Source: an uncultured Sediminicola sp.
GTDB lineage: Bacteria > Bacteroidota > Bacteroidia > Flavobacteriales > Flavobacteriaceae
Direction: 5' to 3'
NCBI GenBank assembly: GCA_938039345.1
Contig: CALHVB010000147.1
Location: 1 to 13,718 of the forward strand
Length of the DNA: 13,718 nucleotides
Positions 1 to 6,515 of this stretch are shown here, one piece after another. The notes beneath the pieces are model-generated. The model made no database searches and was not told where the DNA came from. It was given only the letters and a program-made list of their open reading frames with translations. Position 1 is the first letter of the stretch, and the number at the start of each line of letters is the position of its first letter. The position numbers and the translations under genes are program-made.

Positions 1-187
1 AAGGAGCTGCATATACCGCAAAAAAGTGTCCTTTACTAGCTCTATCCAAGGGAACATCGTATAACATAGATATTTCGCCTGTGGGCCCTTCGGGCAAAAA
101 ATGTAATAAAAACTCGCCAATCCCTACAAATATAGATGCTAATAAACCTATAATTAATAGTGTTTTTGTTGAAATAGTAGTATTCAT
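1..187 (-). CDS. N-terminal part of a predicted membrane protein (possibly DUF6796 family), cut by the window edge
   Basis: Reading leftward from the ATG at 187, the frame stays open for 62 codons to the window edge, so only the N-terminus is present. It starts MNTTISTKTL, followed by a hydrophobic segment at about residues 9-30. A short polar loop (LPEGPTGEIS, 31-40) and the stretch DRASKGHFFAVYAAP (48-62) follow, which appears to lead into a second membrane helix. The layout and the 'GHFFAVYAAP' block remind me of small multi-pass proteins of the DUF6796 type, but I recognise this only by general resemblance. The gene diverges from the ABC-F gene across a 128-base spacer. I found no TAnnTTTG box for it on its own strand. 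The reading frame is fairly certain; the family is not, and no function can be assigned. Confidence 0.6.
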   Translation of the reverse strand, partial: MNTTISTKTLLIIGLLASIFVGIGEFLLHFLPEGPTGEISMLYDVPLDRASKGHFFAVYAAP

Positions 188-264
188 TATATGTGTGTTG
201 TTAGTTTCCTTTGTCTGAACTAATTCTAATTAATTACATTTTTTTTATAAATAGATAATAGCTC

Positions 265-293
265 TTGTTTCTAGGTTACTTTTTTTAGTTTTG
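265..293 (+). promoter_or_regulatory. Bacteroidetes-type promoter for the ABC-F gene
   Basis: TTG at 265-267 and TAGTTTTG at 286-293 are separated by 18 bases. This matches the Bacteroidetes -33 TTG / -7 TAnnTTTG arrangement, with all fixed -7 positions present. Transcription would begin near 298-300 and leave a leader of only about 16 bases before the ATG at 316. It is the best promoter match in the window. Its role is inferred from the match alone. Confidence 0.5.
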
Positions 294-315
294 CACTGCA
301 TTTTAAAAACGATTT

Positions 316-1953
316 ATGATTTCTGTAGATAATATTGCAGTGGAATTTAGTGGACATACATTATTTAGTGATGTTTCTTTTACTATAAATGAAAATGATA
401 AAATTGCCCTAATGGGTAAAAATGGAGCAGGAAAGTCTACTATGATGAAAATTATAGCAGGAGTACAAAAAGCTAATAAAGGAGGGATTAGATACCCAAA
501 GGATGTAGTTATTGCATATTTACCGCAGCATTTACTAACAGAAGATGATTGTACCGTTTTTGAAGAAGCTTCCAAGGCCTACAGTCATATTTTTGAAATG
601 CGAGATGAAATTGAGCGTTTAAATAAAGAGCTAGAAACAAGAACTGATTATGAGTCTGATGACTATATGAAAATAATCACCAAAGTTTCAGAGCTAGGAG
701 AACATTATTATGCGCTAGAAGAAATTAATTATGAAGCAGAAGTAGAAAAAGCTTTAGCAGGACTTGGGTTTAAAAGAACAGATTTTACTAGGTTAACAAG
801 TGAGTTTAGTGGTGGTTGGCGTATGCGTATAGAATTAGCTAAGCTACTGTTAAAAAAGCCCGATTTAATTTTATTAGACGAGCCTACAAACCATGTAGAT
901 ATAGAATCTGTAATATGGCTAGAAGATTTTTTATTAAATAAAGCCAAAGCAGTTATTGTAATTTCTCACGATAAAGCTTTTATAGATAATATTACCAACA
1001 GAACTGTAGAAGTAACTATGGGGCGTATTTATGATTATAAGGCTAATTATTCTCATTATTTAGAATTACGAAAAGATCGTAGAGCGCACCAAATAAAAGC
1101 ATACCAAGAACAACAAAAATTTATAGCAGATAACCAGGCCTTTATAGACCGTTTTAAAGGAACCTATTCTAAAACCAATCAGGTTACTTCTAGAGAGCGT
1201 ATGTTAGAAAAGCTACAAATTATAGAGATAGATGATATAGATACCTCGTCTTTAAAATTACGTTTTCCACCTGCACCACGTTCGGGAGATTACCCAGTAA
1301 CCGCAAAAGATTTATCTAAAAGTTACGGAGAACATATAGTTTTTAAAGAGGCTAATATGTCTATAGCTCGTGGCGAAAAAGTATCCTTTGTAGGGCGTAA
1401 TGGGGAAGGTAAATCTACCATGATTAAAGCTATTATGGGCGAAATAGATTTTGAAGGAGAATGTTATTTAGGGCATAATGCTAAAGTGGGGTATTTTGCT
1501 CAGAACCAAGCATCTTTGTTAGACCCAGATTTAACTATTTTTCAAACTGTAGATGAGGTAGCAAAAGGAGATATGCGAACGCAAATTAAAAATATCTTAG
1601 GACGTTTTATGTTTGGTGGCGATGATGTAGAAAAGAAAGTAAGTGTATTATCTGGTGGAGAAAAAACACGTTTGGCAATGGTGAAACTATTATTAGAACC
1701 AGTAAACGTGTTAATTTTAGATGAGCCTACCAATCATTTAGATATAAAATCCAAAGATGTTTTAAAAGAAGCTTTGTTAGAGTTTAATGGTACTTTAATA
1801 CTAGTTTCTCACGATAGAGATTTTTTACAGGGATTATCACAGAAAGTATTTGAGTTTAAGGATAAACGAGTGATAGAACATTTTGAAACTATTGATGCTT
1901 TTTTAAAGCGAAATCGCATAGAAAATTTAAAGCAGATAGATTTAAAAGTCTAA
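316..1953 (+). CDS. ABC-F family ATPase (translation-associated, soluble twin ABC protein)
   Basis: This 545-residue soluble protein has two ABC ATPase domains and no membrane segments, which is the ABC-F layout. Domain 1 has Walker A GKNGAGKST (34-42), signature SGGWRMRIELAK (165-176), Walker B LILLDEPTNHVD (184-195) and switch ISHD (216-219). Domain 2 has GRNGEGKST (360-368), LSGGEKTRLAM (445-455), LILDEPTNHLD (466-476) and VSHD (497-500). The charged segment at about 235-310 is the inter-domain linker that, in the family, reaches toward the P-site tRNA. Both catalytic glutamates are present, so both sites should be active. ABC-F proteins bind the ribosomal E site and relieve stalling or set translation state; some confer resistance to ribosome-targeting antibiotics. 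Nothing visible separates a housekeeping YbiT/Uup-like role from resistance. A promoter lies just upstream, and the next gene begins about 70 bases downstream. Confidence 0.95.
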   Translation: MISVDNIAVEFSGHTLFSDVSFTINENDKIALMGKNGAGKSTMMKIIAGVQKANKGGIRYPKDVVIAYLPQHLLTEDDCTVFEEASKAYSHIFEMRDEIERLNKELETRTDYESDDYMKIITKVSELGEHYYALEEINYEAEVEKALAGLGFKRTDFTRLTSEFSGGWRMRIELAKLLLKKPDLILLDEPTNHVDIESVIWLEDFLLNKAKAVIVISHDKAFIDNITNRTVEVTMGRIYDYKANYSHYLELRKDRRAHQIKAYQEQQKFIADNQAFIDRFKGTYSKTNQVTSRERMLEKLQIIEIDDIDTSSLKLRFPPAPRSGDYPVTAKDLSKSYGEHIVFKEANMSIARGEKVSFVGRNGEGKSTMIKAIMGEIDFEGECYLGHNAKVGYFAQNQASLLDPDLTIFQTVDEVAKGDMRTQIKNILGRFMFGGDDVEKKVSVLSGGEKTRLAMVKLLLEPVNVLILDEPTNHLDIKSKDVLKEALLEFNGTLILVSHDRDFLQGLSQKVFEFKDKRVIEHFETIDAFLKRNRIENLKQIDLKV

Positions 1954-1967
1954 TGAAATACTAAAAT

Positions 1968-1991
1968 CTAAAACAAATGGTTTTGTTGTAG
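1968..1991 (+). other. Weak hairpin between the ABC-F gene and the thioesterase gene
   Basis: AACAAA (1972-1977) pairs with TTTGTT (1982-1987) around a 4-base loop. After one mismatch, CTA (1968-1970) pairs with TAG (1989-1991). The stem is AT-rich and is not followed by a clean T-run, so it may be a leaky attenuator or chance. It is the only visible structure separating the ABC-F gene from the men block. Confidence 0.25.
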
Positions 1992-2023
1992 ATGGAATGT
2001 TTATTTTTACTAAAATAACTGTG

Positions 2024-2446
2024 ATGAACGAGTATAAAGAGAAAATTCTTAAGATTTGTAATGAAACTTGCAAAGGAACTTTAATGGAAACATTAGAGAT
2101 AGAATATATAGATGTTGGGGAAGATTTTTTAGTGGCAAAAATGCCAGTAACAAAAAAAGTTTATCAGCCAGATGGTGTTTTACATGGTGGAGCAACTATT
2201 GCGTTAGCAGAAAGTGTTGGTAGTGCTGCTTCCTATATATTTTTGAATGCACAAGAGTTTTATGTTCGTGGTATAGAAGTATCTGCAAACCATTTAAAGA
2301 GTATTAGCGAAGGAGAAGTATATGCAAAAGCTACTTTTATACACAAAGGGCGTACTACCCAATTATGGGAAATTAGAATCACAGATGTTGCAGATAATTT
2401 AATTTCTCTTTGTAAACTCACAACGATTTCATTGCCTAAAAAATAA
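2024..2446 (+). CDS. Hotdog-fold thioesterase, YdiI/MenI-like (PaaI superfamily); probable DHNA-CoA thioesterase
   Basis: This is a small single-domain hotdog thioesterase. From the ATG at 2024 it is 140 residues long, close to E. coli YdiI (136). The active-site block QPDGVLHGGATIALAESVGS lies at about 48-67, with HGG at 54-56 and the catalytic glutamate at residue 63, the same number as in YdiI. An upstream in-frame ATG at 1997 would add MFIFTKITV. I prefer 2024 because the shorter form matches the family length and catalytic-residue spacing. Its stop is one base from the ATG of menF, so the two are almost certainly co-transcribed. From this context I infer that it hydrolyses 1,4-dihydroxy-2-naphthoyl-CoA in menaquinone synthesis. 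The fold is certain; the substrate is inferred, and a general acyl-CoA or phenylacetyl-CoA thioesterase is the alternative. Confidence 0.88.
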   Translation: MNEYKEKILKICNETCKGTLMETLEIEYIDVGEDFLVAKMPVTKKVYQPDGVLHGGATIALAESVGSAASYIFLNAQEFYVRGIEVSANHLKSISEGEVYAKATFIHKGRTTQLWEIRITDVADNLISLCKLTTISLPKK

Positions 2447-2447
2447 T

Positions 2448-3569
2448 ATGCTTGCCTCGCTGTTACAAAAAATAGAAACTCATATTTCTGAAGAAAATGC
2501 GTTTGTTATTTACAGAAAACCATATAAAAATAAGGTGGTAGCTGTAATGCAGCATAATGCAGAACTTTATCATGTAAAAGATTATACAGAAACAGGATTT
2601 GTTTTTGCTCCTTTTGATGCTGATAGTCCTGTTGTGTTATTAAAACCTAATGAAGTAGAAAGGGTAGATTATAATATACCAATATTAAATAATACTGATG
2701 TAAAACAGGTGCTGGATATTGATGATGAAGGTAAAGAATTTCACATCAATCTTATAAAAAAAGGAATAGCTACTATCCATAAGGGTGATTTTAAAAAAGT
2801 AGTATTATCTAGAAAAATTAAGGAAGTAGATTATGATAGTAAACCTGTAGCGCTTTTTAATACCCTTTTAGCAACCTATAGTTCTGCTTTCTGTTATTTA
2901 TGGTATCATCCTAAAATAGGGATGTGGTTGGGAGCAACTCCAGAAATATTATTAAAGACAGAAAACAAGCAATTAACAACGATGTCTTTAGCAGGGACTC
3001 AAACCTATACCGGAGAAGAAAACCCTACTTGGGGAGCAAAAGAATTAGAGGAGCAACAAATGGTAACCCAGTATATTGTTAAAGCATTAGAGCATAACGT
3101 TACTGAATTAAAAATTTCGGAAGCAGAATCGTTTAGAGCGGGCAATTTATGGCATTTAAGAACATCGGTGAAAGGGATGCTAAAAACCAATCATATTAAA
3201 GAAGTTTTAAATGTATTACACCCAACCCCCGCTGTATGTGGACTTCCTAAAAATACTGCTAAGAATTTTATAATAGAAAACGAAAATTACAATAGAGCAT
3301 ATTATACTGGTTTTTTAGGAGAGTTAAATTATAAAGAACAAAAAGATAGAAGTGCAACAAGAAGAAATCAAGAAAATAAAGCATATAAGGTAATTAAGAA
3401 TAAAACAGCACTTTTTGTAAACCTTAGGTGTATGCAATTAAAAGAAAATAAAGCGTATATATATGTTGGCGGAGGTATAACAGCAGCATCTGTACCAGAG
3501 AAAGAATGGGAAGAAACAGTGGCTAAAAGTATTACTATGCGTAAAATTCTGGTGAATTCAAATAAATAA
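2448..3569 (+). CDS. menF: Isochorismate synthase (chorismate-binding enzyme of menaquinone synthesis)
   Basis: This cytosolic enzyme converts chorismate to isochorismate, the first committed step toward menaquinone. At 373 residues it is a single chorismate-binding domain with a short N-terminal part. Visible motifs are KVVLSR (117-122, with K117 at the place of the catalytic base), GATPE (162-166, with E166 as likely general acid), SLAGTQ (180-185), ALEHN (213-217), HPTPAVCGLPK (258-268), YTGFLGEL (286-293), YVGGGI (339-344) and PEKEWEETVAK (350-360, carrying Mg-ligand glutamates). HPTPAVCGLP together with immediate linkage to menD favours isochorismate synthase over anthranilate or aminodeoxychorismate synthase. 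In principle it could also supply isochorismate to a siderophore pathway, but no 2,3-dihydroxybenzoate genes are present. It follows the thioesterase gene by one base and precedes menD by 38 bases. Confidence 0.93.
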   Translation: MLASLLQKIETHISEENAFVIYRKPYKNKVVAVMQHNAELYHVKDYTETGFVFAPFDADSPVVLLKPNEVERVDYNIPILNNTDVKQVLDIDDEGKEFHINLIKKGIATIHKGDFKKVVLSRKIKEVDYDSKPVALFNTLLATYSSAFCYLWYHPKIGMWLGATPEILLKTENKQLTTMSLAGTQTYTGEENPTWGAKELEEQQMVTQYIVKALEHNVTELKISEAESFRAGNLWHLRTSVKGMLKTNHIKEVLNVLHPTPAVCGLPKNTAKNFIIENENYNRAYYTGFLGELNYKEQKDRSATRRNQENKAYKVIKNKTALFVNLRCMQLKENKAYIYVGGGITAASVPEKEWEETVAKSITMRKILVNSNK

Positions 3570-3601
3570 TTGGGTAAACAAAAACACAGGTTGTATTTTT
3601 G
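3570..3601 (+). promoter_or_regulatory. Candidate internal promoter for menD
   Basis: TTG at 3570-3572 and TATTTTTG at 3594-3601, a perfect TAnnTTTG, are 21 bases apart, at the long end of the accepted range. A start point would fall at about 3606-3610, on or next to the menD ATG at 3608, and would give a leaderless or nearly leaderless message. The -7 match is good, but such strings are common in DNA this rich in T. Confidence 0.28.
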
Positions 3602-3602
3602 T
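3578..3602 (+). other. Hairpin immediately before the menD start codon
   Basis: ACAAAAACAC (3578-3587) pairs with GTATTTTTGT (3593-3602) around the loop AGGTT, with one C/A mismatch. It ends 5 bases before the menD ATG and could affect ribosome loading on read-through transcripts from menF. It overlaps the candidate -7 box, so the two readings compete. It lacks a following T-run and so is not a good terminator. Confidence 0.35.
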
Positions 3603-3607
3603 GTTAG

Positions 3608-5329
3608 ATGAAATGTTCTAACATACCCTCAGCGCAGTCTGTTGTATACCATTGCAAAGCAAAAGGTATAAAAAATATAGTAATATCTCCTGGGTCTAGA
3701 AATGCTCCTTTAACCATTAGTTTTTCCGAAGATTCATTTTTTAAGTGTTATAGTATTGTAGATGAGCGCTGTGCTGCTTTTTTTGCTTTGGGTATAGCAC
3801 AACAATTAAAAGAACCTGTGGTTGTTGTATGTACTTCTGGTAGTGCTTTGTTAAATTATTATCCGGCTATTGCCGAAGCTTTTTACAGTGATATTCCTTT
3901 AGTAGTAATATCTGCAGATAGGCCTTCTTATAAAATTGATATAGGGGACGGACAAACTATAAGACAAGAAAACGTTTTTGCTAATCATATTGGTTATTCA
4001 GCAAATTTAAAATTAGATGTTTCTAGAGAAATAGATGCAGCATCACCTAATCAATTAGAAATACAAAGTTATAATGATGCAGAGTTACATACAGCACTAA
4101 AAATAACTAAGAAAGAGCAATTACCAGTACACATAAATGTACCTTTTGAGGAGCCTTTATATACTATTTTAGAAAAATCTACGGTAACTCCTTTTGTAGT
4201 TTCAGACGAAGAAGAAGGTAATGAAAATCAATTAGATTTAAATGAGTTTACAACTATTTGGAACACAGCTAAAAGAAAAATGATTTTAGTAGGTGTAAAC
4301 GCACCTAATACTGTAGAGCAACAATTTTTAGATGAATTAGCAGAAGACGATTCTGTATTGGTTTTTACAGAAACTACTTCTAATTTACATCACCCAAATT
4401 TTTTTCCGAGTATTGATAGTATTATAGCACCAATAGAAAAATCTGAAAAGTATGAAACGCTTTTTAAAGAGCTGCAGCCAGATGTACTACTTACTTTTGG
4501 AGGGTTAATTGTGTCCAAAAAAATAAAAGCTTTCTTAAGAACATACAAGCCAAAGCACCATTGGCATGTAGATAGTAAAAAGGCAAACGATACATTTTTC
4601 TGTTTATCACATCATTTTAAAACAGATGCAAACAGTTTTTTTAGTACTTTTTTAAACAATATAAAAGTTGTAGAAAGTGATTATTATAGAAAATGGGCGC
4701 TTGTAAAAGAAAACTATGAAACTAAACGAAGAGAATATATAGAAGAAATTCCTTTTTCAGATATGTTAGCTTTTAGCCATGTGTTAAAAAGTGTACCCCA
4801 AAAAAACCAATTGCAATTAGCCAATAGTTCTTCGGTTAGGTATGCTCAGTTATTTAATTTAGATGCTTCTGTAAACGTATATTGTAATAGGGGAACTAGT
4901 GGTATAGATGGTAGTACCTCTACGGCTATTGGAGCAGCTATATTCCATAAAGAACCTACTATATTTATAACAGGAGATTTAAGTTTTTTATATGATAGTA
5001 ATGCATTGTGGAATAATTATATAAGAAAAGATTTTAGAATTATTTTATTTAATAATTCGGGAGGCGGAATTTTTAGAATATTACCTGGATGTGATAAAAC
5101 TAATAATTTTGAAACTTATTTTGAGACTACACATAATTTGGAGGTAAGCCATTTATGTAAAATGCATAATATGCAGTATTTAAAGGCTTCTGATGAGGAA
5201 TCGTTAGTAACTGTGTTAAATAGTTTTTATGATAATTCTGAAGAGCCCAAACTATTAGAGATAAAAACTCCTAGATTATTAAACAATAAAATTTTGCTTA
5301 GTTATTTTGATTTTATATCTTACGGTTAA
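3608..5329 (+). CDS. menD: MenD, 2-succinyl-5-enolpyruvyl-6-hydroxy-3-cyclohexene-1-carboxylate synthase
   Basis: This thiamine-diphosphate enzyme joins 2-oxoglutarate-derived succinic semialdehyde to isochorismate and forms SEPHCHC, the step after MenF. At 573 residues it is near the E. coli length (about 556). Motifs in order are SPGSRNAPL (27-35), DERCAAF (52-58, containing the ThDP-activating glutamate E53), TSGSA (76-80), SADRP (102-106), GDGQTIRQENVF (113-124), NRGTSGIDGSTSTAIGAA (427-444) and GDLSFLYDSNALWN (456-469). GDLSF begins the ThDP/Mg-binding motif, and NNSGGGIF follows at 482-489. The N-terminal segment before SPGSRNAPL has the length expected for flavobacterial MenD, which supports the ATG at 3608. 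The gene is intact and lies in the same orientation as menF. The later genes menB, menC, menE and menA are not in this window. Confidence 0.97.
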   Translation: MKCSNIPSAQSVVYHCKAKGIKNIVISPGSRNAPLTISFSEDSFFKCYSIVDERCAAFFALGIAQQLKEPVVVVCTSGSALLNYYPAIAEAFYSDIPLVVISADRPSYKIDIGDGQTIRQENVFANHIGYSANLKLDVSREIDAASPNQLEIQSYNDAELHTALKITKKEQLPVHINVPFEEPLYTILEKSTVTPFVVSDEEEGNENQLDLNEFTTIWNTAKRKMILVGVNAPNTVEQQFLDELAEDDSVLVFTETTSNLHHPNFFPSIDSIIAPIEKSEKYETLFKELQPDVLLTFGGLIVSKKIKAFLRTYKPKHHWHVDSKKANDTFFCLSHHFKTDANSFFSTFLNNIKVVESDYYRKWALVKENYETKRREYIEEIPFSDMLAFSHVLKSVPQKNQLQLANSSSVRYAQLFNLDASVNVYCNRGTSGIDGSTSTAIGAAIFHKEPTIFITGDLSFLYDSNALWNNYIRKDFRIILFNNSGGGIFRILPGCDKTNNFETYFETTHNLEVSHLCKMHNMQYLKASDEESLVTVLNSFYDNSEEPKLLEIKTPRLLNNKILLSYFDFISYG

Positions 5330-5334
5330 TTTTT
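5306..5334 (+). promoter_or_regulatory. Weak candidate promoter for the DUF2853 gene, inside the menD 3' end
   Basis: TTTG at 5306-5309 and TAATTTTT at 5327-5334 are 17 bases apart. The -7 element matches all fixed positions except the final G. Initiation near 5341 would leave a leader of about 25 bases before the ATG at 5366. This would let the DUF2853 gene be expressed independently of the men genes. The match is weak. Confidence 0.22.
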
Positions 5335-5365
5335 AATCATTAACTAAAAAATAACACTTATTAAG

Positions 5366-5707
5366 ATGAGTAAAAGAGACGAGCTAATAGAAAAGTACGC
5401 TTCAGATTTAAAAACTAAAATAGGAGTAACTCCAGATATGGATTTACTAACTAAAGTTACTATAGGATGTGGTCCATCTATTTACAATAAGGATGCTTCA
5501 ACAGTATCTGGTTCTGATCAAAAAGAATTAGACACAGTTAAAAATAATTTCTTAATTAAGAAATTAGGATTAGCAGATAGTCCGGCTTTAACAGAGGGTA
5601 TTAATGCTGTTATAGAAAAATATGGTAAATCTGAAAGAAATAAGTATAGAGCTGTAGTATATTATTTATTAGCGATACACTTTAAAAAAGAGTCTGTGTA
5701 CAAATAA
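5366..5707 (+). CDS. DUF2853 family protein
   Basis: This small soluble protein of 113 residues starts MSKRDELIEKYASDLK. The block PDMDLLTKVTIGCGPSIYN (23-41) is the family hallmark. The rest is helical and charged, including DQKELDTVKNNFLIKKLGL (51-69) and a YGKSERNKYRAVVYYLLA-type end (85-102). It has no signal peptide, membrane helix or recognisable catalytic motif. DUF2853 proteins are widespread in Bacteroidetes and Proteobacteria, but I know of no established function. The gene lies 36 bases after menD on the same strand, so it may be read through from the men genes, although a weak promoter of its own is possible. It ends the plus-strand block, followed by two hairpins, of which the second is a strong terminator. 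Confidence 0.9.
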   Translation: MSKRDELIEKYASDLKTKIGVTPDMDLLTKVTIGCGPSIYNKDASTVSGSDQKELDTVKNNFLIKKLGLADSPALTEGINAVIEKYGKSERNKYRAVVYYLLAIHFKKESVYK

Positions 5708-5720
5708 AAAATACACAAGT

Positions 5721-5747
5721 AATGTTTTAAACTAACCTTAGAACATT
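5721..5747 (+). other. Accessory hairpin between the DUF2853 gene and the main terminator
   Basis: AATGTTTTAA (5721-5730) pairs with TTAGAACATT (5738-5747) around a 7-base loop, with one T/G wobble. It sits 8 bases before the main terminator stem. On the minus strand, a T-rich stretch follows a few bases past the stem, so it could act as a back-up terminator for miaE transcripts. Confidence 0.4.
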
Positions 5748-5755
5748 AAAATATT

Positions 5756-5796
5756 AAAAAGGTAGCAATTTTAAATTGCTACCTTTTTGTTTTTTT
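5756..5796. terminator. Strong bidirectional rho-independent terminator between DUF2853 and miaE
   Basis: GGTAGCAATTT (5761-5771) and AAATTGCTACC (5773-5783) form a perfect stem, extended by AAAAA (5756-5760) pairing with TTTTT (5784-5788). On the plus strand it is followed by G and then a seven-T run (5790-5796). On the minus strand the A-run becomes a T-tract after the stem, directly past the miaE stop codon at 5795-5797. It should therefore serve both convergent genes. Confidence 0.92.
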
Positions 5797-6376
5797 AGCC
5801 ATGAATACTTTCGTTAGTTCCTAAGTTTTTCATAATACTTGCTTCGTATTCTAATAAATCATCCCACTTTTTATCAACTTCTATGCGATCTCCATATTGT
5901 CTGGCAAAAGATAAAAACATGGTGTAATGCCCAGCTTCACTTACCATTAACTTATGATAAAAATCGGCTAATTCTTTATCTTCTAACTCTTCAGATAATA
6001 ATCTAAAACGTTCGCAACTACGAGCTTCAATAAGTGCAGCATATAAAAGACGATGTACTAATTGTGTAGTTCTGCTTCCGCCTTTTGGAAAAAACTTAAG
6101 TAGCGCTATTACATATTCATCTTTGCGATCTCTGGCTAAAGTTTGTCCACGAGCAATAATTTTATCGTGTACCATTTTAAAATGACCCATTTCTTCTCTA
6201 GATAAAGCAATCATTTCTTTTACCAAATCGGTATATTCTGGAAATGAAATAATAAGCGAAATTGCAGTGCTAGCAGCTTTTTGCTCACAATAGGCATGAT
6301 CACTAAGTATTTCATCAATGTTCTTTTCTACAATATTTACCCATCGTGGGTCGGTTGGTAATTTTAAACCAAGCAT
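5795..6376 (-). CDS. miaE: tRNA-(ms2io6A)-hydroxylase MiaE
   Basis: This non-heme diiron monooxygenase hydroxylates the isopentenyl side chain of ms2i6A at position 37 of tRNAs reading UNN codons. It uses O2 and acts after MiaA and MiaB. The 193-residue protein has a four-helix ferritin-like fold. Candidate iron ligands are E31 (HAYCEQKA), E62 and H65 (EEMGH), E117 (IEARSCERF), and E147 and H150 (SEAGHY). The full ligand set is present, so the enzyme should be active. The start at 6376 gives the usual N-terminus, with LPTDPRW at 6-12. The gene converges on the DUF2853 gene through a shared terminator and diverges from eboA. A perfect 20-bp palindrome begins 5 bases upstream of its start codon. 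Its dependence on O2 makes redox or oxygen control plausible, but the palindrome does not match an FNR site. Confidence 0.93.
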   Translation of the reverse strand: MLGLKLPTDPRWVNIVEKNIDEILSDHAYCEQKAASTAISLIISFPEYTDLVKEMIALSREEMGHFKMVHDKIIARGQTLARDRKDEYVIALLKFFPKGGSRTTQLVHRLLYAALIEARSCERFRLLSEELEDKELADFYHKLMVSEAGHYTMFLSFARQYGDRIEVDKKWDDLLEYEASIMKNLGTNESIHG

Positions 6377-6449
6377 AAGATTAATTTTACATGTAAAATT
6401 ATAAATAATAAATTAATGACTTTATAGTTATATAATATAATTAATCTTA
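6376..6449. repeat. 11-bp inverted repeat bracketing part of the miaE/eboA spacer
   Basis: TAAGATTAATT at 6376-6386 is the exact reverse complement of AATTAATCTTA at 6439-6449, with 52 bases between. The left copy partly overlaps the 20-bp palindrome. Paired sites of this kind can be operator half-sites in a divergent promoter region, but base composition here is extreme and chance is possible. The spacer (6377-6515) has no convincing TAnnTTTG promoter on either strand. Confidence 0.35.
6382..6401. promoter_or_regulatory. Perfect 20-bp palindrome in the miaE leader: operator or leader hairpin
   Basis: The sequence TAATTTTACATGTAAAATTA is identical on both strands. It starts 5 bases upstream of the miaE ATG and lies within the spacer shared with eboA. 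Its symmetry suits a dimeric helix-turn-helix repressor or a small hairpin occluding miaE translation. No known operator was matched. Confidence 0.4.
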
Positions 6450-6515
6450 AGGATTTGTTTTATTTTTATCGGCAGTTAAACCTATGGTATTACAAAGTGA
6501 AAATATTATAGCTAA

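Noticed and set aside
1997..2023. N-terminal extension of the thioesterase from the ATG at 1997
   Set aside because: It adds MFIFTKITV, which is not expected in the family. The ATG at 2024 gives the usual length and the catalytic Glu at residue 63.
6428..6443. TATAAT-like strings in the miaE/eboA spacer
   Set aside because: The -10 box of E. coli is not the Bacteroidetes promoter signal. The stretch is simply AT-rich, and no TTG/TAnnTTTG pair with proper spacing accompanies it.
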